A program made the position numbers and the translations under genes. A model generated the notes under the pieces. It was not told the DNA's origin and made no database searches. It worked only from the letters and a program-made list of their open reading frames with translations. A stretch of DNA of 64,000 bases from Metallyticus violacea. Its lineage: Eukaryota; Arthropoda; Insecta; Mantodea; Metallyticidae. The stretch spans positions 31,810,501 through 31,874,500 of the forward strand of contig CM060834.1 in the NCBI GenBank assembly GCA_030762175.1, given 5' to 3'. Below, one piece after another: positions 35,955-47,300 of this stretch (the stretch's first letter is position 1; every line of letters begins with the position of its first letter).

Positions 35955-36006
35955 AGATCTCCTGAGTAAATCTCCAGAAGGTGAAGCCATAAAGAGTGTT
36001 TTATTA
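35955..36006 (+). mobile_element. Penelope-like pLTR end, left part
   Basis: 'gtgaagccataaagagtg' matches the pLTR tail at 7813-7835. The pLTR is interrupted at 36006 by the repeat array and resumes at 36485 with 'agtgttttattagttcaact', comparable to 'agtgtatagttcaactg' in the copy at 63745. Confidence 0.55.
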
Positions 36007-36484
36007 TGTTTACAGAATGTCAGAATCCACACAGTGAAACTTTTGCTAATCTTATTTTGATTTAAAGTAAAACACCAAAAATCATGTCACATTAAATTTC
36101 TCTTTAAGTTTCACAAACACACTTATAAAAGTAATTTTGGTAATGACTTGAATGCCGTTGTAATATGTTTATGGAATGTCGGAATCCACACAGTGAAACT
36201 TTTGTTAATCTTATTTTGATTTAAAGTAAAACACTAAAAATCATGTCGTCACATTAAAACTCTCTTCAAGTTTCACAAACACACTTATAAAAGTAATTTT
36301 GGTAATGACTTGAATGCTGTTGTAATATGTTTACGGAATGTCGGAATCCACACAGTGAAACTTTTGTTAATCTTATTTTTGATTTAAAGTAAAACGCTAA
36401 AAATCAATTACTTTTATAAGTGTGTTTGTGAAACTTTTTTAATGTGATGACATGATTTTTAGTATTTTACTTTAAATCAAAATA
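36007..36484. repeat. Tandem array of ~160-bp units ending in an inverted partial unit
   Basis: Units start at 36005, 36164 and 36326 (periods 159 and 162) with 'tatgttta' then 'gaatgtcggaatccacacag'. The third unit is cut after about 80 bp and is followed by an inverted partial copy (about 36403-36484). The block is bounded on both sides by AGTGTTTTATTA (35995-36006 and 36485-36496). The flanking repeat suggests it was inserted as one piece. No open frame is present. Confidence 0.85.
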
Positions 36485-36499
36485 AGTGTTTTATTAGTT

Positions 36500-38330
36500 C
36501 AACTCAGAAGCTGTTATAAATGTGTGTTTCGATATTTTAGATTCCAAATTGAATTAATATTGAAATTATTTTTTAATTTTTAGAGTTTGATAAACTGCAA
36601 TGATTTTCTTATGCTGTAAGAACTCTACTTTACAAATGTTATGTTATATTGAATTTTAACTTCAGGTTCATATTTAATACAATAGTCACAAACATCTGCG
36701 CATAATCACAGTTTTGTCAGAAGAACATATGAAACCTATTGTAGTTATCTTCAGAGCATCTCCTGTCTTTCATTTGTAAAATACTTTAAATATTGCATAC
36801 ACTGACTTTAAGGTCAAGTTGAGATTCTCAAAATATTTCAGACTAGTTTTAGCTTGACAGTAAGGTGTAGTTTTATGCAGTAAACTGTTAAGATGCTGTA
36901 AGGCAATTTCTCACACAGTATTACTGATTTAATGGAAATGATATATCATGCATACATGTCTCTTTTATCACCAAAAGGCCTAATAACTCCATGTTTTGAA
37001 TAGTTCATAACCTTTTATCTGAAATCTGCAGCAGACTACTTTTTTTTTTTTTTTTTTTAAACCTCCCATATAGGAGATGCTGTTCCAGAACCTATTCCTA
37101 TTTCTAGATGATTGAGTGAATGTCACTTTCAGATCAGCTCTTTACAAACAAGAACAAGAAAGGAATCTTGAATTCCTTTGAATTTTAGCATTCATATTTC
37201 AGAATGACAGAAAAATGGATTGTTGATCATCTTAGGTATATTGTGATAAGTTTTAATACAATACTTTCTTACCAAAATAAATTATTTTCCTGCTTTTTCA
37301 AATCCTTGATATGTCATGCATGATTTACCATTGTTTCTATTCTCTTCCTTTCTTTGGTTTTCTACTTGCTTTTATTCAATACTTTCTTTTTTCCTTTGCT
37401 TTCAGACTTGATTTACATATAGTATAAGATATACCTGCTTGAACTGACTAGCTAGAATAAACTATTTACCAGTCAGAATGATGCATGCACAGCACTATGA
37501 CAGAACATGCTTCCTGTCATATGTAATGAACCTAGAGATACAAAATTTTGCTACTATGTACCACAAATACATTCAGTAATAATTGGAAATGGGGCATTAG
37601 TGATACACACCCTTAATTAAACCATAACCTCAATTGTTAGATAAGTTAACATAATCCACATTTTATGCAGAAATAAGTACAGTGGAAGCAATCTAAAACA
37701 TCTTCTACAAAGAATCATGAATATTAGTCGCTGAAATTGGAAATGAATTTATTGCTGACCTTAGACAGTAATTCCAAAGATACTTTTTGAATTATTTTTC
37801 CTTTATATTGAATGAGCAAAATTCAACAAGATAAAATTTTGCACATCATGCACCATTAATTTCGGTGAAGCTCTTACATACTAACTTGATGCAAAAATCA
37901 GCAAATAGAATTTTTTTCATCTTCACCTTGGTATTCAATCCTAAATTGCGCTGGTTTAGAATTCATTATTTTACTATGCAGTATGAGTCTCAACCTCATT
38001 ATAGAATAGTGCAAGGAGAGCTCAGGACCAGACCATGATATCTCAGGTAAAAGGAGTAGTTGCAATCAGGAAAATGAATGTAACCAGTAAACTTAATGTT
38101 TCAGTTTCAATTTATTGCAGTTCAATATGTTGTGATACATGATTGAACTATGTCAGTATGAAGCTACTGCTAAGGATAATTTTATACAGTAAAAATTGAT
38201 ATAAATATATATACAATAATTAATAAGATGTACATTACATTAGAGTTGTAGAATAAAAAAATACAAATACAAATTGCAATAATCAGACATAAAAATGGAT
38301 AAGAACAGTAAGGATGAAGTCAATATTAGC
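36500..38330. other. No gene recognised
   Basis: AT-rich; a T-run lies at about 37040-37059. Nothing else was recognised. Confidence 0.4.
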
Positions 38331-38334
38331 AATT

Positions 38335-38745
38335 ATTGTTTCAATAAAATTTGATAGGACACTTGCAGTGGATCTATTTTTGACAAAGCCATTCTGTTGC
38401 TTTGAGATTAGATCAATCAAAGTAGTTGATTAATTGGTTATGTAGTAATTGTTCAAGAATTTTTGAAATTGGTGACATTGGATATGGTTTATAATTATTC
38501 ATATCATTCTTCTGTCTTTTTTATAGACCGCTAAGTGAGTTGGCTAATTCACAGTAACACTCTTTAATCAATGATATGGGTTTGCCATCTAAGCCAATAT
38601 TGTTCTTTTGATTTTAATGATTTAATTATATTGCAGATTTCATCAACATCAGTAGGATACAGAAACATATTACCATTGATTTTTGAATTATTTGACAGCC
38701 TCCTATTTTTACTTCTATTTGGAGTGGAGTGTTGTTAGTTAAGGT
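38335..38745 (-). mobile_element. Non-LTR LINE reverse transcriptase, N-terminal half
   Basis: The minus strand reads IGLDGKPISLIKECYCELAN, then after a shift NNYKPYPMSPISKILEQLLH followed by NQLINYF. These match the LINE RT blocks 'GxDxIPxxLIK' and 'NYRPISLxSxxSKILExxI', followed by a 'Q.GF' equivalent. It is disrupted by frameshifts. The YADD box lies outside this fragment. Confidence 0.85.
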
Positions 38746-38749
38746 TACT

Positions 38750-39105
38750 ACCTGTGGATGCAATGTGATTAATTGATATATCTATTACCTCTGTTGGTTT
38801 ATTTATAATATGGCTACCAAATTTGACTTCATGTTTATATTGGAAAACTATTAGCAAACCAAATTGTAAGTTGAAGGAAGATTATCGATGACTTTCTTGC
38901 AAAATACTGTTCCAGCAGGTTCCTCTATTCATGATTAATCCCAAAATTAAAAGGTAAATTGTCTTCATAATCTTTGGGACAAATCTTTTTATGCATTTTT
39001 CTTTTCTTTCTTTTTTTTTCTCCTTTCCCCCCCCCCCCTTTTTAAATGTAATTTTAATGTTATCCAGCTTCATGCCAGAATATAATCAAATGAGCAAGGC
39101 AATGT
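38750..39105. other. No gene recognised; pyrimidine run
   Basis: Mixed T/C runs (about 39001-39042, including a run of ten C). No gene signal. Confidence 0.4.
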
Positions 39106-39109
39106 TTAC

Positions 39110-39395
39110 ACTGAATGCAGTTGGTCAAGTGGTAACTATATATGACTCTTAGATCCAAGGTTGTGAGTTCAAACCCAGACAGTCGATGAATTTTTAGGGT
39201 GTAAAAATCTCAAATATGACTTCCTTCGGAGGGGAAGTAAAGCCATTGGTTCTGCATCATAGATTTGTGGCAAGAAAAAGAACATCAAGCCTGAAAGAAG
39301 AGTCATCTAAGAAAAATTTATTGATCATTTAACGCCCTGAATTGAATGTGACCCTGATGATTGCAAATGTTAAAGAAAGTCTTAAGAAACGAAAC
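39110..39395 (+). mobile_element. tRNA-derived SINE, family 2, copy B
   Basis: The head has TTGGTCAAGTGGTAACT (A box region) and a good B box, GAGTTCAAACCC. The body, 'tatgacttccttcggagggg', 'aagtaaagccattgg' and 'catagatttgtggca', matches copy A at 28455-28735. Confidence 0.85.
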
Positions 39396-39669
39396 TTAAA
39401 CTCTGAATGGTGTACATGTTATTCCATTTATGTAAAACCTTTTTTTTAATAGCTTCTATGTTCTGGTTGGCCATATTTTTCTCTTGTTTTCTTTTATATC
39501 TTTTGCTCTTTTCTAAACACTAAACCATTTCTCAAAAGACAAAATAAATACTTCCTAAATCTTCCAATAAATAACCAATAAAGTCATATTCTATACAGTC
39601 AAACTTTGCTTCTCCCTTCAACCCCTTATCAAAGTAAACAAACATTGTCCCAGAGTAGTTTTTTGTATT

Positions 39670-39775
39670 GGGGATTTTCACTGTGAAATGTAGTATAATA
39701 TTAGAAATTATTATTATGAAATCACTCAAATTTCAATAATTTTGTTCCACTTACTTGAAAAAAACAGTGGAACAA
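39670..39775 (-). mobile_element. Penelope-like pLTR tail, small foldback
   Basis: 'ctgtgaaatgtagtataata' and 'gaaatcactcaaatttca' match the outer arms of the foldback at 46685-46882. ATTTTGTTCCAC and GTGGAACAAAAT form a 12-bp inverted repeat around the expected start of the ribozyme region, which is lost. Confidence 0.65.
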
Positions 39776-39839
39776 AATGTGTCATGACATGTTTAGTGGC
39801 TGGGATGAGGGGGAGTGATAATTTTGGATTAAACATTTT

Positions 39840-40390
39840 ATACATTACCATATTTTTTTTTTTATCACACTAAAACCTGAGCTAGTTTCTAAGTAGAAAA
39901 GCCCTTTCTTCATTTTCCAGCAATATATTTGTGAGTTACCAGAACTACATGAACTATTAATGCAGGGCTCATAGAAGAGTGACTTGCTGCAGAAATGGTT
40001 TTGCAAACTCCTTACCTTACCTAACCTAAACTATATTTCACTGTGAAAATCCCAAACTATTTAAATTTATCCTTACAGTGTATCAATTTGATGGTATTCC
40101 CATGGAAATAATCCTTCAGTTATGTATTCTTTCAACATAGCATTCAAGGGATATGAATCCAATATTTACAAAACATGTATGCAGCAATTTACATACAGGC
40201 TTGAACAGTTCTGAACATGAATAGTGTTCACTCTTCTGAAGACTCTTTGGCACCACATTGCAAACAAATGACCAGAACTTCATTGGGACAGATTGGGGCC
40301 TCATCATGATAATGCAAGACCTCATGTGGCAATGACATTTGTGCACTTCTTTAATCCTAAGTTTGTAGTTTCAGATCTAGAGCTTTGATG
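39840..40390. other. No gene recognised
   Basis: Contains one short match to the pLTR arm ('tatatttcactgtgaaaat', about 40031). Otherwise no signal. Confidence 0.35.
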
Positions 40391-40394
40391 AACT

Positions 40395-41580
40395 GTAGAA
40401 TATTTCCTACAAGCTTAGGAATTACATCTAATGAAGGACTCTATTCTAATGGAAGTGTCTTTCCAAAATTTTACACTACTACGACATGTTTTTCAGTCTT
40501 ATCAGACTATCCACATAAACAGCAAGTGGTATTTCCATGGTAGAGTCTCATCACCCATATATCTTCCCAGAATGGCCAATGTCCTGTAATCATTATAAAA
40601 GCTTTTTTGGCTTGCTTTCTATCTGTACTCAATAGGTCCTTAGACAGGTTGCTGTCAGCTTTAATAAGACCTTTACCCGGTTCTTGACCAGGAAAATTCT
40701 TTCATCTTATCTGATGTTTATTCATGATCCATTAGTAGGGCTGCAATTCTAACAATATTATTGTTAATGCCACAGAAAGGTTCTGGTCCTGTGTTCCTTC
40801 TTTTGCCAATTTATCTGCTGCTTCATTACCTGATGTGTCCTGATGTACAGGCATCCAACAAAGCTCTAATTGATTCTTTGTGGAAAGATTATGAGAGATA
40901 TTCCCATACAAGTCTAGGTTAATTTGATGATATTTAAGTACACTGTGTAACTTGACTGTCTGTAAAAATGAGTATATGTTGATTAATTAATTTCTCTTCT
41001 CACAGAAAATAAGATAGGTGAGAAGCTCAATTACTTCTGCCTAATAAACTGTAACAAAGTTCTGAATATTTACTAAATTCTTTATTTTGGGAGTTAACCC
41101 ATATAATTCATAAACTATTTTTAAAAAATACCAAATGACCCTAAGGTAGATTAGGTGAATTTTTCCCACCCACTCCAATTCTGATTTAAAATGGTTATGT
41201 AAAATTGTGCTATAAACATGCAGGCAGGAAAATTAATCTTATGGGCTTGCAAGGCTGTTAGGTGCTGTTATTCCACCACACCAAAGCTTCATATCTTATC
41301 TATGGCCCTTCACTGCAACATAATGGTTAAAAACCCCAAGTATATCCAAGTCTGCATCTGCTTGCCATAAGTGACCACCTTGCTTTGTGTATGACGCTCA
41401 AGTGTTCCAAGCCAGTCTCTGGTCAAGTATTACCCCCAGATAATTAACACTCTTGGATAACTCTTATCTCAACTTCAGAAAAATTTAGTTTGCCAAGACT
41501 TTCCACATTTTTCTTTCTATGCATTTGTGTAATAATTGTTTTACTGGTAGGTGCAAGGAAATACTTAAAAATGTACAGTG
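40395..41580 (-). mobile_element. Non-LTR LINE with RNase H domain, decayed
   Basis: Order on the minus strand: post-palm region VIHKARWSLMASRCRLGYTW followed by ALVWWNN (compare 'KARxSLxACRxxxGxTWGL...SLVWW'); RNase H end WMPVHQDTSGNEAADKLAKE (the W-x-P-x-H...GNExAD.LA motif); then LLSTDRKQAKKAFIMITGHW and TTCCLCG, the C-terminal Cys-His region. RNase H-bearing LINEs of the I/R1/jockey type have this layout. Frameshifts and stops are numerous. Confidence 0.85.
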
Positions 41581-41589
41581 AAGACTGTC

Positions 41590-42410
41590 ACCATAATCAC
41601 AAGAGCTGAGACCTGAATTTACCAGCTTGATGCCAAACTAAGTGTTAATTATTGACCTTGAGGTTTCCAGTTGAGTAGTCTTATATAAAAGTGAAGAAGC
41701 CAAGAAGCATGGAGAAAAAATGACCACTCTTTTCTTAACAGGTGTCATGTAGCTACAGTTGTCCAGAAAACTAGATGGCAAATGCTGCTACAGGAGTCTG
41801 TCTAAGCCATTGATCTCGAATGAGCCAATAGAACAAGTTTGCTCACCAGTGCTACCTAGCATTGGGGAGGAGGAAGGGTTTGCTTCATGTATTTCTGCAT
41901 TATGTTTTGCTAACCACTACATTTAATATCAGTACACATGTACATTGTGCAGTTCTGTCATCATTGTTCTACTGCATAATGATTCTTTTTGAATCAGTAG
42001 TAAGTCCAAACAGGAGCACAGATTGACTGACCCTGCTTATTATGTATACATATATCTACTGATTTGTTATCTGCTAAACACTTGCATATATGTTCCAGGT
42101 ACTACATATTCAAACATTTTCTTTCTTTTCTCTCTCTCTGTTCATAAACTGATAGATAACTATTCTTTTTTAATGAAAGCTGAGATGTGATGTCAGCAAA
42201 CACACATGTTTGCTTACCATGGCAAAAAAGTCATACTTTTCCTCTTTTGTAAATAGTTTAGAAAATATCTGCTCAGTTTAGCTTGCTATTTAGATTATTA
42301 ATTAAAATGATAAATAAATATCTTTAAAGATTTTTTTTTCAACTAATAATGATTTAAATTGTATGAAATTGCTATTCTGATAATAAGACATGGTGGCCAT
42401 TGTGGAACTA
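41590..42410. other. No gene recognised
   Basis: AT-rich, short open frames only. Confidence 0.4.
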
Positions 42411-42500
42411 AGTTGGTTGAAGATGGAGAGGATGTCTCTTCGAAACCAGTCCCACTGTATTTAAAAGTAAGTGAAGCATAAGAGTGTGTTAGATGACAGA
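42411..42500 (+). mobile_element. Penelope-like pLTR with near-intact hammerhead
   Basis: Core UUGAAGA (42417-42423; C3 changed to U), six-pair stem II GGAGAG/CUCUUC with loop GAUGU, GAA, stem III AC/GU around CA, cleavage base C (42451), stem I UGG/CCA. The tail 'aagtaagtgaagcataagag' follows. Confidence 0.75.
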
Positions 42501-42571
42501 TTAATTATAATTTACAGAAATTTGTTTGTTTCATACCTTACTCCCTATACAACCTGTCTAGTGATAGTGCT

Positions 42572-42601
42572 TTATCTCTTATCTCTTATCTCTTATCTCT
42601 T
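42572..42601. repeat. Microsatellite, TCTCTTA unit
   Basis: About four tandem copies of a seven-base unit. Confidence 0.85.
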
Positions 42602-43261
42602 CCTCTTGCTTGAAAGGATATAATGCAAAGTTTCTGTATCACAGTTTTCCCTTAACTCTTTGTATATAATGTAATTGTCAGCAAACTATCTAATTTTAGT
42701 TTCATACAAATTGGTAAATTTTTATATAAATCAGGAAGATCGATGGTTCAAATAATTTATCCCTGGAGAACTTTTGATATTATGATGCCCACTTCTAACA
42801 TTGTACTACCAATTCTAGCACGTTGATTTTGATCATTTAAAAACTCCTAAATCCAAGATATTGCTGTTTTACCTAATCCAAAATACAATAATTTTGACAA
42901 TAAGATATAATGGGGAATCAGGTCTATGTAATTTGAATCATGAAATCTTAACTAAAGGGCAACATTTGGTCATTAAGAATGTCAAAATATGCATACTATT
43001 CAAGGATACATTCAATTCTACTGGTGTCTGAGAGGGCAAAGCTTTGTGGTGTAGAAAACACCCCTTGCCAACTTGAACAGATTTACAACACATTCTGGAC
43101 GAAATGCACTCAGCCTCACATAATTAAGTGCCTATAAACAAAAACAGATTCATCAGGCCATATTGCTCATTTCCATCCCTGCAAAGTGAAGCTCTAGTGT
43201 CATCAATACCACATCAAGCATGTTGCTTTGTGGACTTTTTTCATGGTAGATATTCTGATCT

Positions 43262-43320
43262 ATATGGTATTTTTAATAGTGTTTAACACTCGTTTTAATT
43301 ACCGCACATCACAGGCGGTG
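43262..43320 (-). mobile_element. SINE family 1, 3' tail fragment
   Basis: On the minus strand 'caccgcctgtgatgtgcgg' and 'gtgttaaacactatt' match the 3' end of the copy at 32773-33067. It joins a Tc1-like fragment on the same strand. Confidence 0.65.
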
Positions 43321-43570
43321 ATCCAGATGTTCATCGAATGCAGATCCCTTCTCAATGTCCTTTTCGAAATTATGTACGTTATGGATTTTCATTGATTAGC
43401 TGTCAGTAAATTATTCCTCATTGCGTGTCCTTTCGGTAGTAATATTTTTCTGCCCTCCGCATGAAACCGGTTCGATGTTGTTGACGAGGTACATCACACG
43501 CTCTCTGGACAATCTGTATTGACACCCCGACAAATTGGGGCACTTCGTTCGTCATGACGGCATCTTTTAG
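43321..43570 (-). mobile_element. Tc1-like transposase N-terminal fragment
   Basis: The minus strand reads MTNEVPQFVGVSIQIVQRA (helix-turn-helix), then in another frame TSSTTSNRFHAEGRKILLPK and, later, IISKRTLRRDLHSMNIW. These match the 'VAxFVGVSxxTVQR...GRKxxLTxRDxR...VSxRTLRRxLHxMG' series of Tc1-like proteins. The segment is richer in CpG than its surroundings, which suggests a late arrival. Confidence 0.75.
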
Positions 43571-43730
43571 ACTGCAAAAAATTGCTAATATGTACCTACT
43601 TCCAGGACGTGTATTTGGTACCAGTTCATTTCATTTAATTTAATGCTTTCGTCTGATCATAGAGAAAATATGGGACATAATGTAAATTACAACTATTGTT
43701 ATCCTGTAATGGAATGAAATTAAGAAACTC

Positions 43731-43732
<2 letters not shown>

Positions 43733-43798
<66 letters not shown>
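43733..43798. repeat. Microsatellite (ATA)n
   Basis: An uninterrupted AAT/ATA repeat of about 65 bp. On the minus strand it produces a poly-leucine frame, which is not a gene. Confidence 0.95.
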
Positions 43799-43799
<1 letters not shown>

Positions 43800-44013
43800 A
43801 AAATCTAAACTTTTAATACATTTATAAATATACAAGGTTTTCCTACCCAACCCCTAGGGCTACATGTTAAATTCTATAACACTCTAAAGAAACATTGCAT
43901 GCCCAAATTGTAGGGTTCCCCCCCCCCTGCATGTGTTGTAAATTAGGTGACAAAAAGTGTATTTTTTGGTGTTTTCAGTAGGATTCTACAACTGCCCACA
44001 CTATCTACACGAT

Positions 44014-44051
44014 TACTTTAAAGCCCTTAGAGTACTTTAAAGCCCTTAGAG
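44014..44051. repeat. Tandem duplication, 19-bp unit
   Basis: Two exact adjacent copies of TACTTTAAAGCCCTTAGAG. Confidence 0.9.
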
Positions 44052-44199
44052 CATTACTAGAATTGGAGAGGTTATTTTTGCGTAATCACTATCTGTAGGA
44101 TTAAATGAAGTCTATATTTCATATTGTCGTAAACTGAAAATGGACTATAAACTATATTACCAATCATTAGCATTTTGAGCTTGAAGCTGGTTAATAAAA

Positions 44200-44385
44200 A
44201 GGCAACAATTGGCCTGTTCCCGCCAAACTCCATTGCCCGTCGTCGCCAGTGCTGTTTACGAAGATCATCGAGCTCTTCCGAATCGAGGAGAACCCGTGAG
44301 AATGAATGGCGATAGAAGAAAGACCTGTCAGCATGTGTGTGTCGCCTTATGGATCCTCGCAACCAAAACTCCTGTGACTGCTATT
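44200..44385 (-). other. CpG-rich open segment of unknown origin
   Basis: About a dozen CpG pairs in 150 bp stand out against a CpG-poor, AT-rich surround. The minus strand is open and encodes RSFFYRHSFSRVLLDSEELD, then DLRKQHWRRRAMEFGGNRP. No family was recognised. It may be an old exon, a first exon with promoter, or part of an unrecognised transposon. Confidence 0.4.
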
Positions 44386-44399
44386 TAGGAGTTAAAAAG

Positions 44400-46680
44400 C
44401 AAAAACAATCCATAGACACTGGAAAAAAAAAAAAAAAAATCTGACTCCATTTTTCAAGAACCGCTGTAATCGGCAAGGCTTATTAAGCAGGCATCATTTA
44501 TAAAAAAAATGTAAACATTTTGAAAAAAAAATAGTTTAATCATTTTATGGATTTGATGACACTGTCTCTTCAAATTCATGCACAGGCACGGGGAGATAGT
44601 GTTCAACAGGGTGTTTCAACATTTGAAGGTTATGAACTTTTGATTTATATATTAAGATTGCAAGTAGAGCTATGTTAGAGGCAGTTTTGAAGGGGCACCA
44701 GAAATCCCAATTTTTCATTATAGTTGATATTAATAACTCTTGATTTATTTGTGCAGTGTTGCTGTTCTTTAGATAATTTTGTAACATATTGCTGGAGTTA
44801 CATTCTGCAGAGTACTTTCAAATGGCAAAGTATAAAAAGGGTGATCAGATTTGTGAATTGAAAAAAATCAGGCTATTTGTTATGGATTTTAAACAAAGAC
44901 ATTCATATTGTAGTAGTTCACTGTGATCAGAATTTATTGGTAAAGAAAAGGGGGAGGGACACTTTCAGCGCTTTATTAAAAAATACAAGATTTTATGGCA
45001 GTACATAATTAATTACTTATACCTTCATATCAGGCAGATTACATACAGAACAGGGTCTTTCATCCCTCTCACATTTCTTGATGGTGGTGTAATAGCTTGA
45101 CATGAATAAAAAAATCTGAATACAAGAAATTACAATTATATAGCACTTATAACATTGCCTCTAGTACCACCATTTACAGGCTGTTTCTTTTCTGGCCACT
45201 GAATATTTATTCCTCTTAATTCAGGTTAGATGGAACTGCAAAAACATACCTACAAATTTTGAAAGTTGTTTCAGCAACCAGAAATTAGTATATATTAGAA
45301 GTACATAGAACTTAAAAGCTATAAAAAAAAAGAAAAAAAATATTCATGTTAATGATAAGGTAAAAATCAGGACAATTCTGCACCTTTTTGGGACACTAAT
45401 AAGAAGGCTGCAAAACCAGGAGTCTTGGTTTACCTGAATGTCTGGTCATCTTAAGTATAAGGTTTCATAATTATGATTCTCCTTTTCTTGTGTATCACTT
45501 AAGCGAAAGTATATCTATTGCACTAACATTGAGAACAACAATTTAATGTTAAAATAAAGAGGAGAAAGTTTACAGAATGATAATACAATTTATTTTAAAA
45601 TCTTTTCAAAGAATAATTATTTGTTTGTAAGCCTGTAATTAACTGGATGGAAGACTGTGACTTCAGATGTAACATTTTATAAAGCACTAATTTTTTAAGT
45701 TGACCTCAGAATATTGTTAATATTGTTAACTTTGTATGGAAATAATTGCAATTATCTTTAATGATAATAATTTTTAATGGCAATCTTTAATACTTATTGA
45801 ATAAACTTATAATTTGTATAAAAAATAAAAAATCATATCACAACAAAATGTCTATGAAAGAGAAAATTAATGAATTTCAATGTTTTAATGTTCTGATATG
45901 AATGCCACATTGAATTCTTCATAAATAGATGGATCAAGAACATATTTCATTTTGTTTGTTAAATGTTTTGTAAAATATTCTGATGTACAAGCTTTAGTCT
46001 GTCATGATAGTTATGTTGCATCTCTTGGAGGAATTTTCAGGGTGTACATTTCTTAGGTTTACAACCAAAGAATTCATAAATGCCACTTGAAATAATGAAT
46101 GGAATGATTAAAATGAGTGAGATTCTTGGCACCTAAAGCTACCCTGTGTTCACCATTTCTTGATGGAGGAAAACTCCAGAGGAGGTCCTTTCAAGCAATT
46201 GTGTACCAAAGATCAAATCCTAGTTGACAATTCGATAAGCAAGAATGTGAGTTACATTGATAGACCATTTATTTTGCAAGTTATGCAGTATCTATACTTC
46301 CTCCAGGAAAAGATAACTGCCAAAATAACTAATGTGAACATAAATTTTCATAATCCCAATAATGAATTCTTATGAGGAGTGGTGTAATCACCTATAAATA
46401 GAAAGCTATTTATTTCCCTGTTTTTTTGTGCTCTTTCATTATGAAATTAGAATATTTTTAGATAGAATATATTCTCTATTGTTGGAAGATGCATGCCTAA
46501 TATTTTGAGCTTAGAAGGGAATTTTACTTTTCTCTGTAGATAGCAAGACAAATGTCATTTGAAACGTAATTTGCTGTTCATGTATGCAAGTGCAGCTGAA
46601 AATGTGAAAGGTTTTTGGAAGTTGTCAAACATTATTTGGCGTGATTTGCTTGGTAGCATGAAAGACATTTTATTAATGAT
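44400..46680. other. No gene recognised
   Basis: AT-rich; no motif on either strand. The frame at 46160-46375 (+) has no family signature. Confidence 0.4.
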
Positions 46681-46684
46681 GTAT

Positions 46685-46882
46685 TATAACAAATTATTTA
46701 TGATGAATTCACTCAAATTTCCCTGATTTTATTCCACTTACTTGGATATATTTCGAAGGCTGTTGCCTTCATCATCAGCATGGTTCCACAGATGATGAAG
46801 GCAACAGCCTTCAAAACATATCCAAGTAAGTGGAATAAAATCAGTGAAATTTGAGTGATTTCTTCATAAATAATTTGTTATA
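46685..46882. mobile_element. Head-to-head pLTR foldback, 92-bp arms
   Basis: Left arm 46685-46776 and right arm 46791-46882 are near-perfect inverted copies with a 14-bp spacer. Each arm carries the pLTR tail (ccaagtaagtggaataaaat) and a hammerhead region at its inner end. The left arm, on the minus strand, has core CUGAUGA (46778-46772), a perfect six-pair stem II GAAGGC/GCCUUC with loop AACA, GAA, stem III AU/AU, cleavage base C (46745) and a two-pair stem I. The right arm has lost GAA (AAA instead) and the start of the core. Confidence 0.85.
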
Positions 46883-46929
46883 TTATACTAAATTTCACTG
46901 TGAAAATTCCCACTGTTTAAATCCAATGA

Positions 46930-47300
46930 CATATTGCTTGACTAACTAGCCTGTAATGCTTGGGACTAGCATTTGGGAAATCCTGGGTTCAAATCTTTTA
47001 AGGCCAATCATTCTGACCTTTTTTTCATGGTTTTCCCTGGTTGCTCAGACACAAACTGGAATGAATCTTTCTTTCTTTTCTATGAATTTTGTGTTCTGTC
47101 CTTACATATCATTTCATTCCATTGGTTCTGTTATAGGGTTGGAAGTGCCAAGGTGAGGTGGGTTGGTGTAATGTAAGGGTGGCAGATGCTTTGGAAAGGT
47201 TTCTGCCTCAGCATCTGGTATGAAAGCAGCCTTTATATGTGTGCCTCACTGCAAGAGTCCAGAGTCTCCCATGCCTTATCCCCTTTTCCCTGAGCTGCAC
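46930..47300 (+). mobile_element. tRNA-derived SINE, family 3, copy A
   Basis: The head 'tgcttgggactagcatttgg' leads to a B box, GGGTTCAAATC. The body, 'catttcattccattggttct' then 'gttatagggttggaagtg', recurs at 61585-62000. It is a long SINE (over 350 bp). No target duplication was identified. Confidence 0.7.

Noticed and set aside
36007..36484. Hammerhead in the ~160-bp tandem unit
   Set aside because: A short CCGT/ACGG stem beside GAAUGUC was noticed at the unit junction, but neither CUGANGA nor a stem III is present.
43635..43850. Minus-strand frame with a long leucine run
   Set aside because: It is the translation of the (ATA)n microsatellite, not a membrane protein.
46795..46825. Second active hammerhead in the right arm of the foldback
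   Set aside because: GAA has become AAA and the start of the core is changed, so it should be inactive although stem II is perfect.
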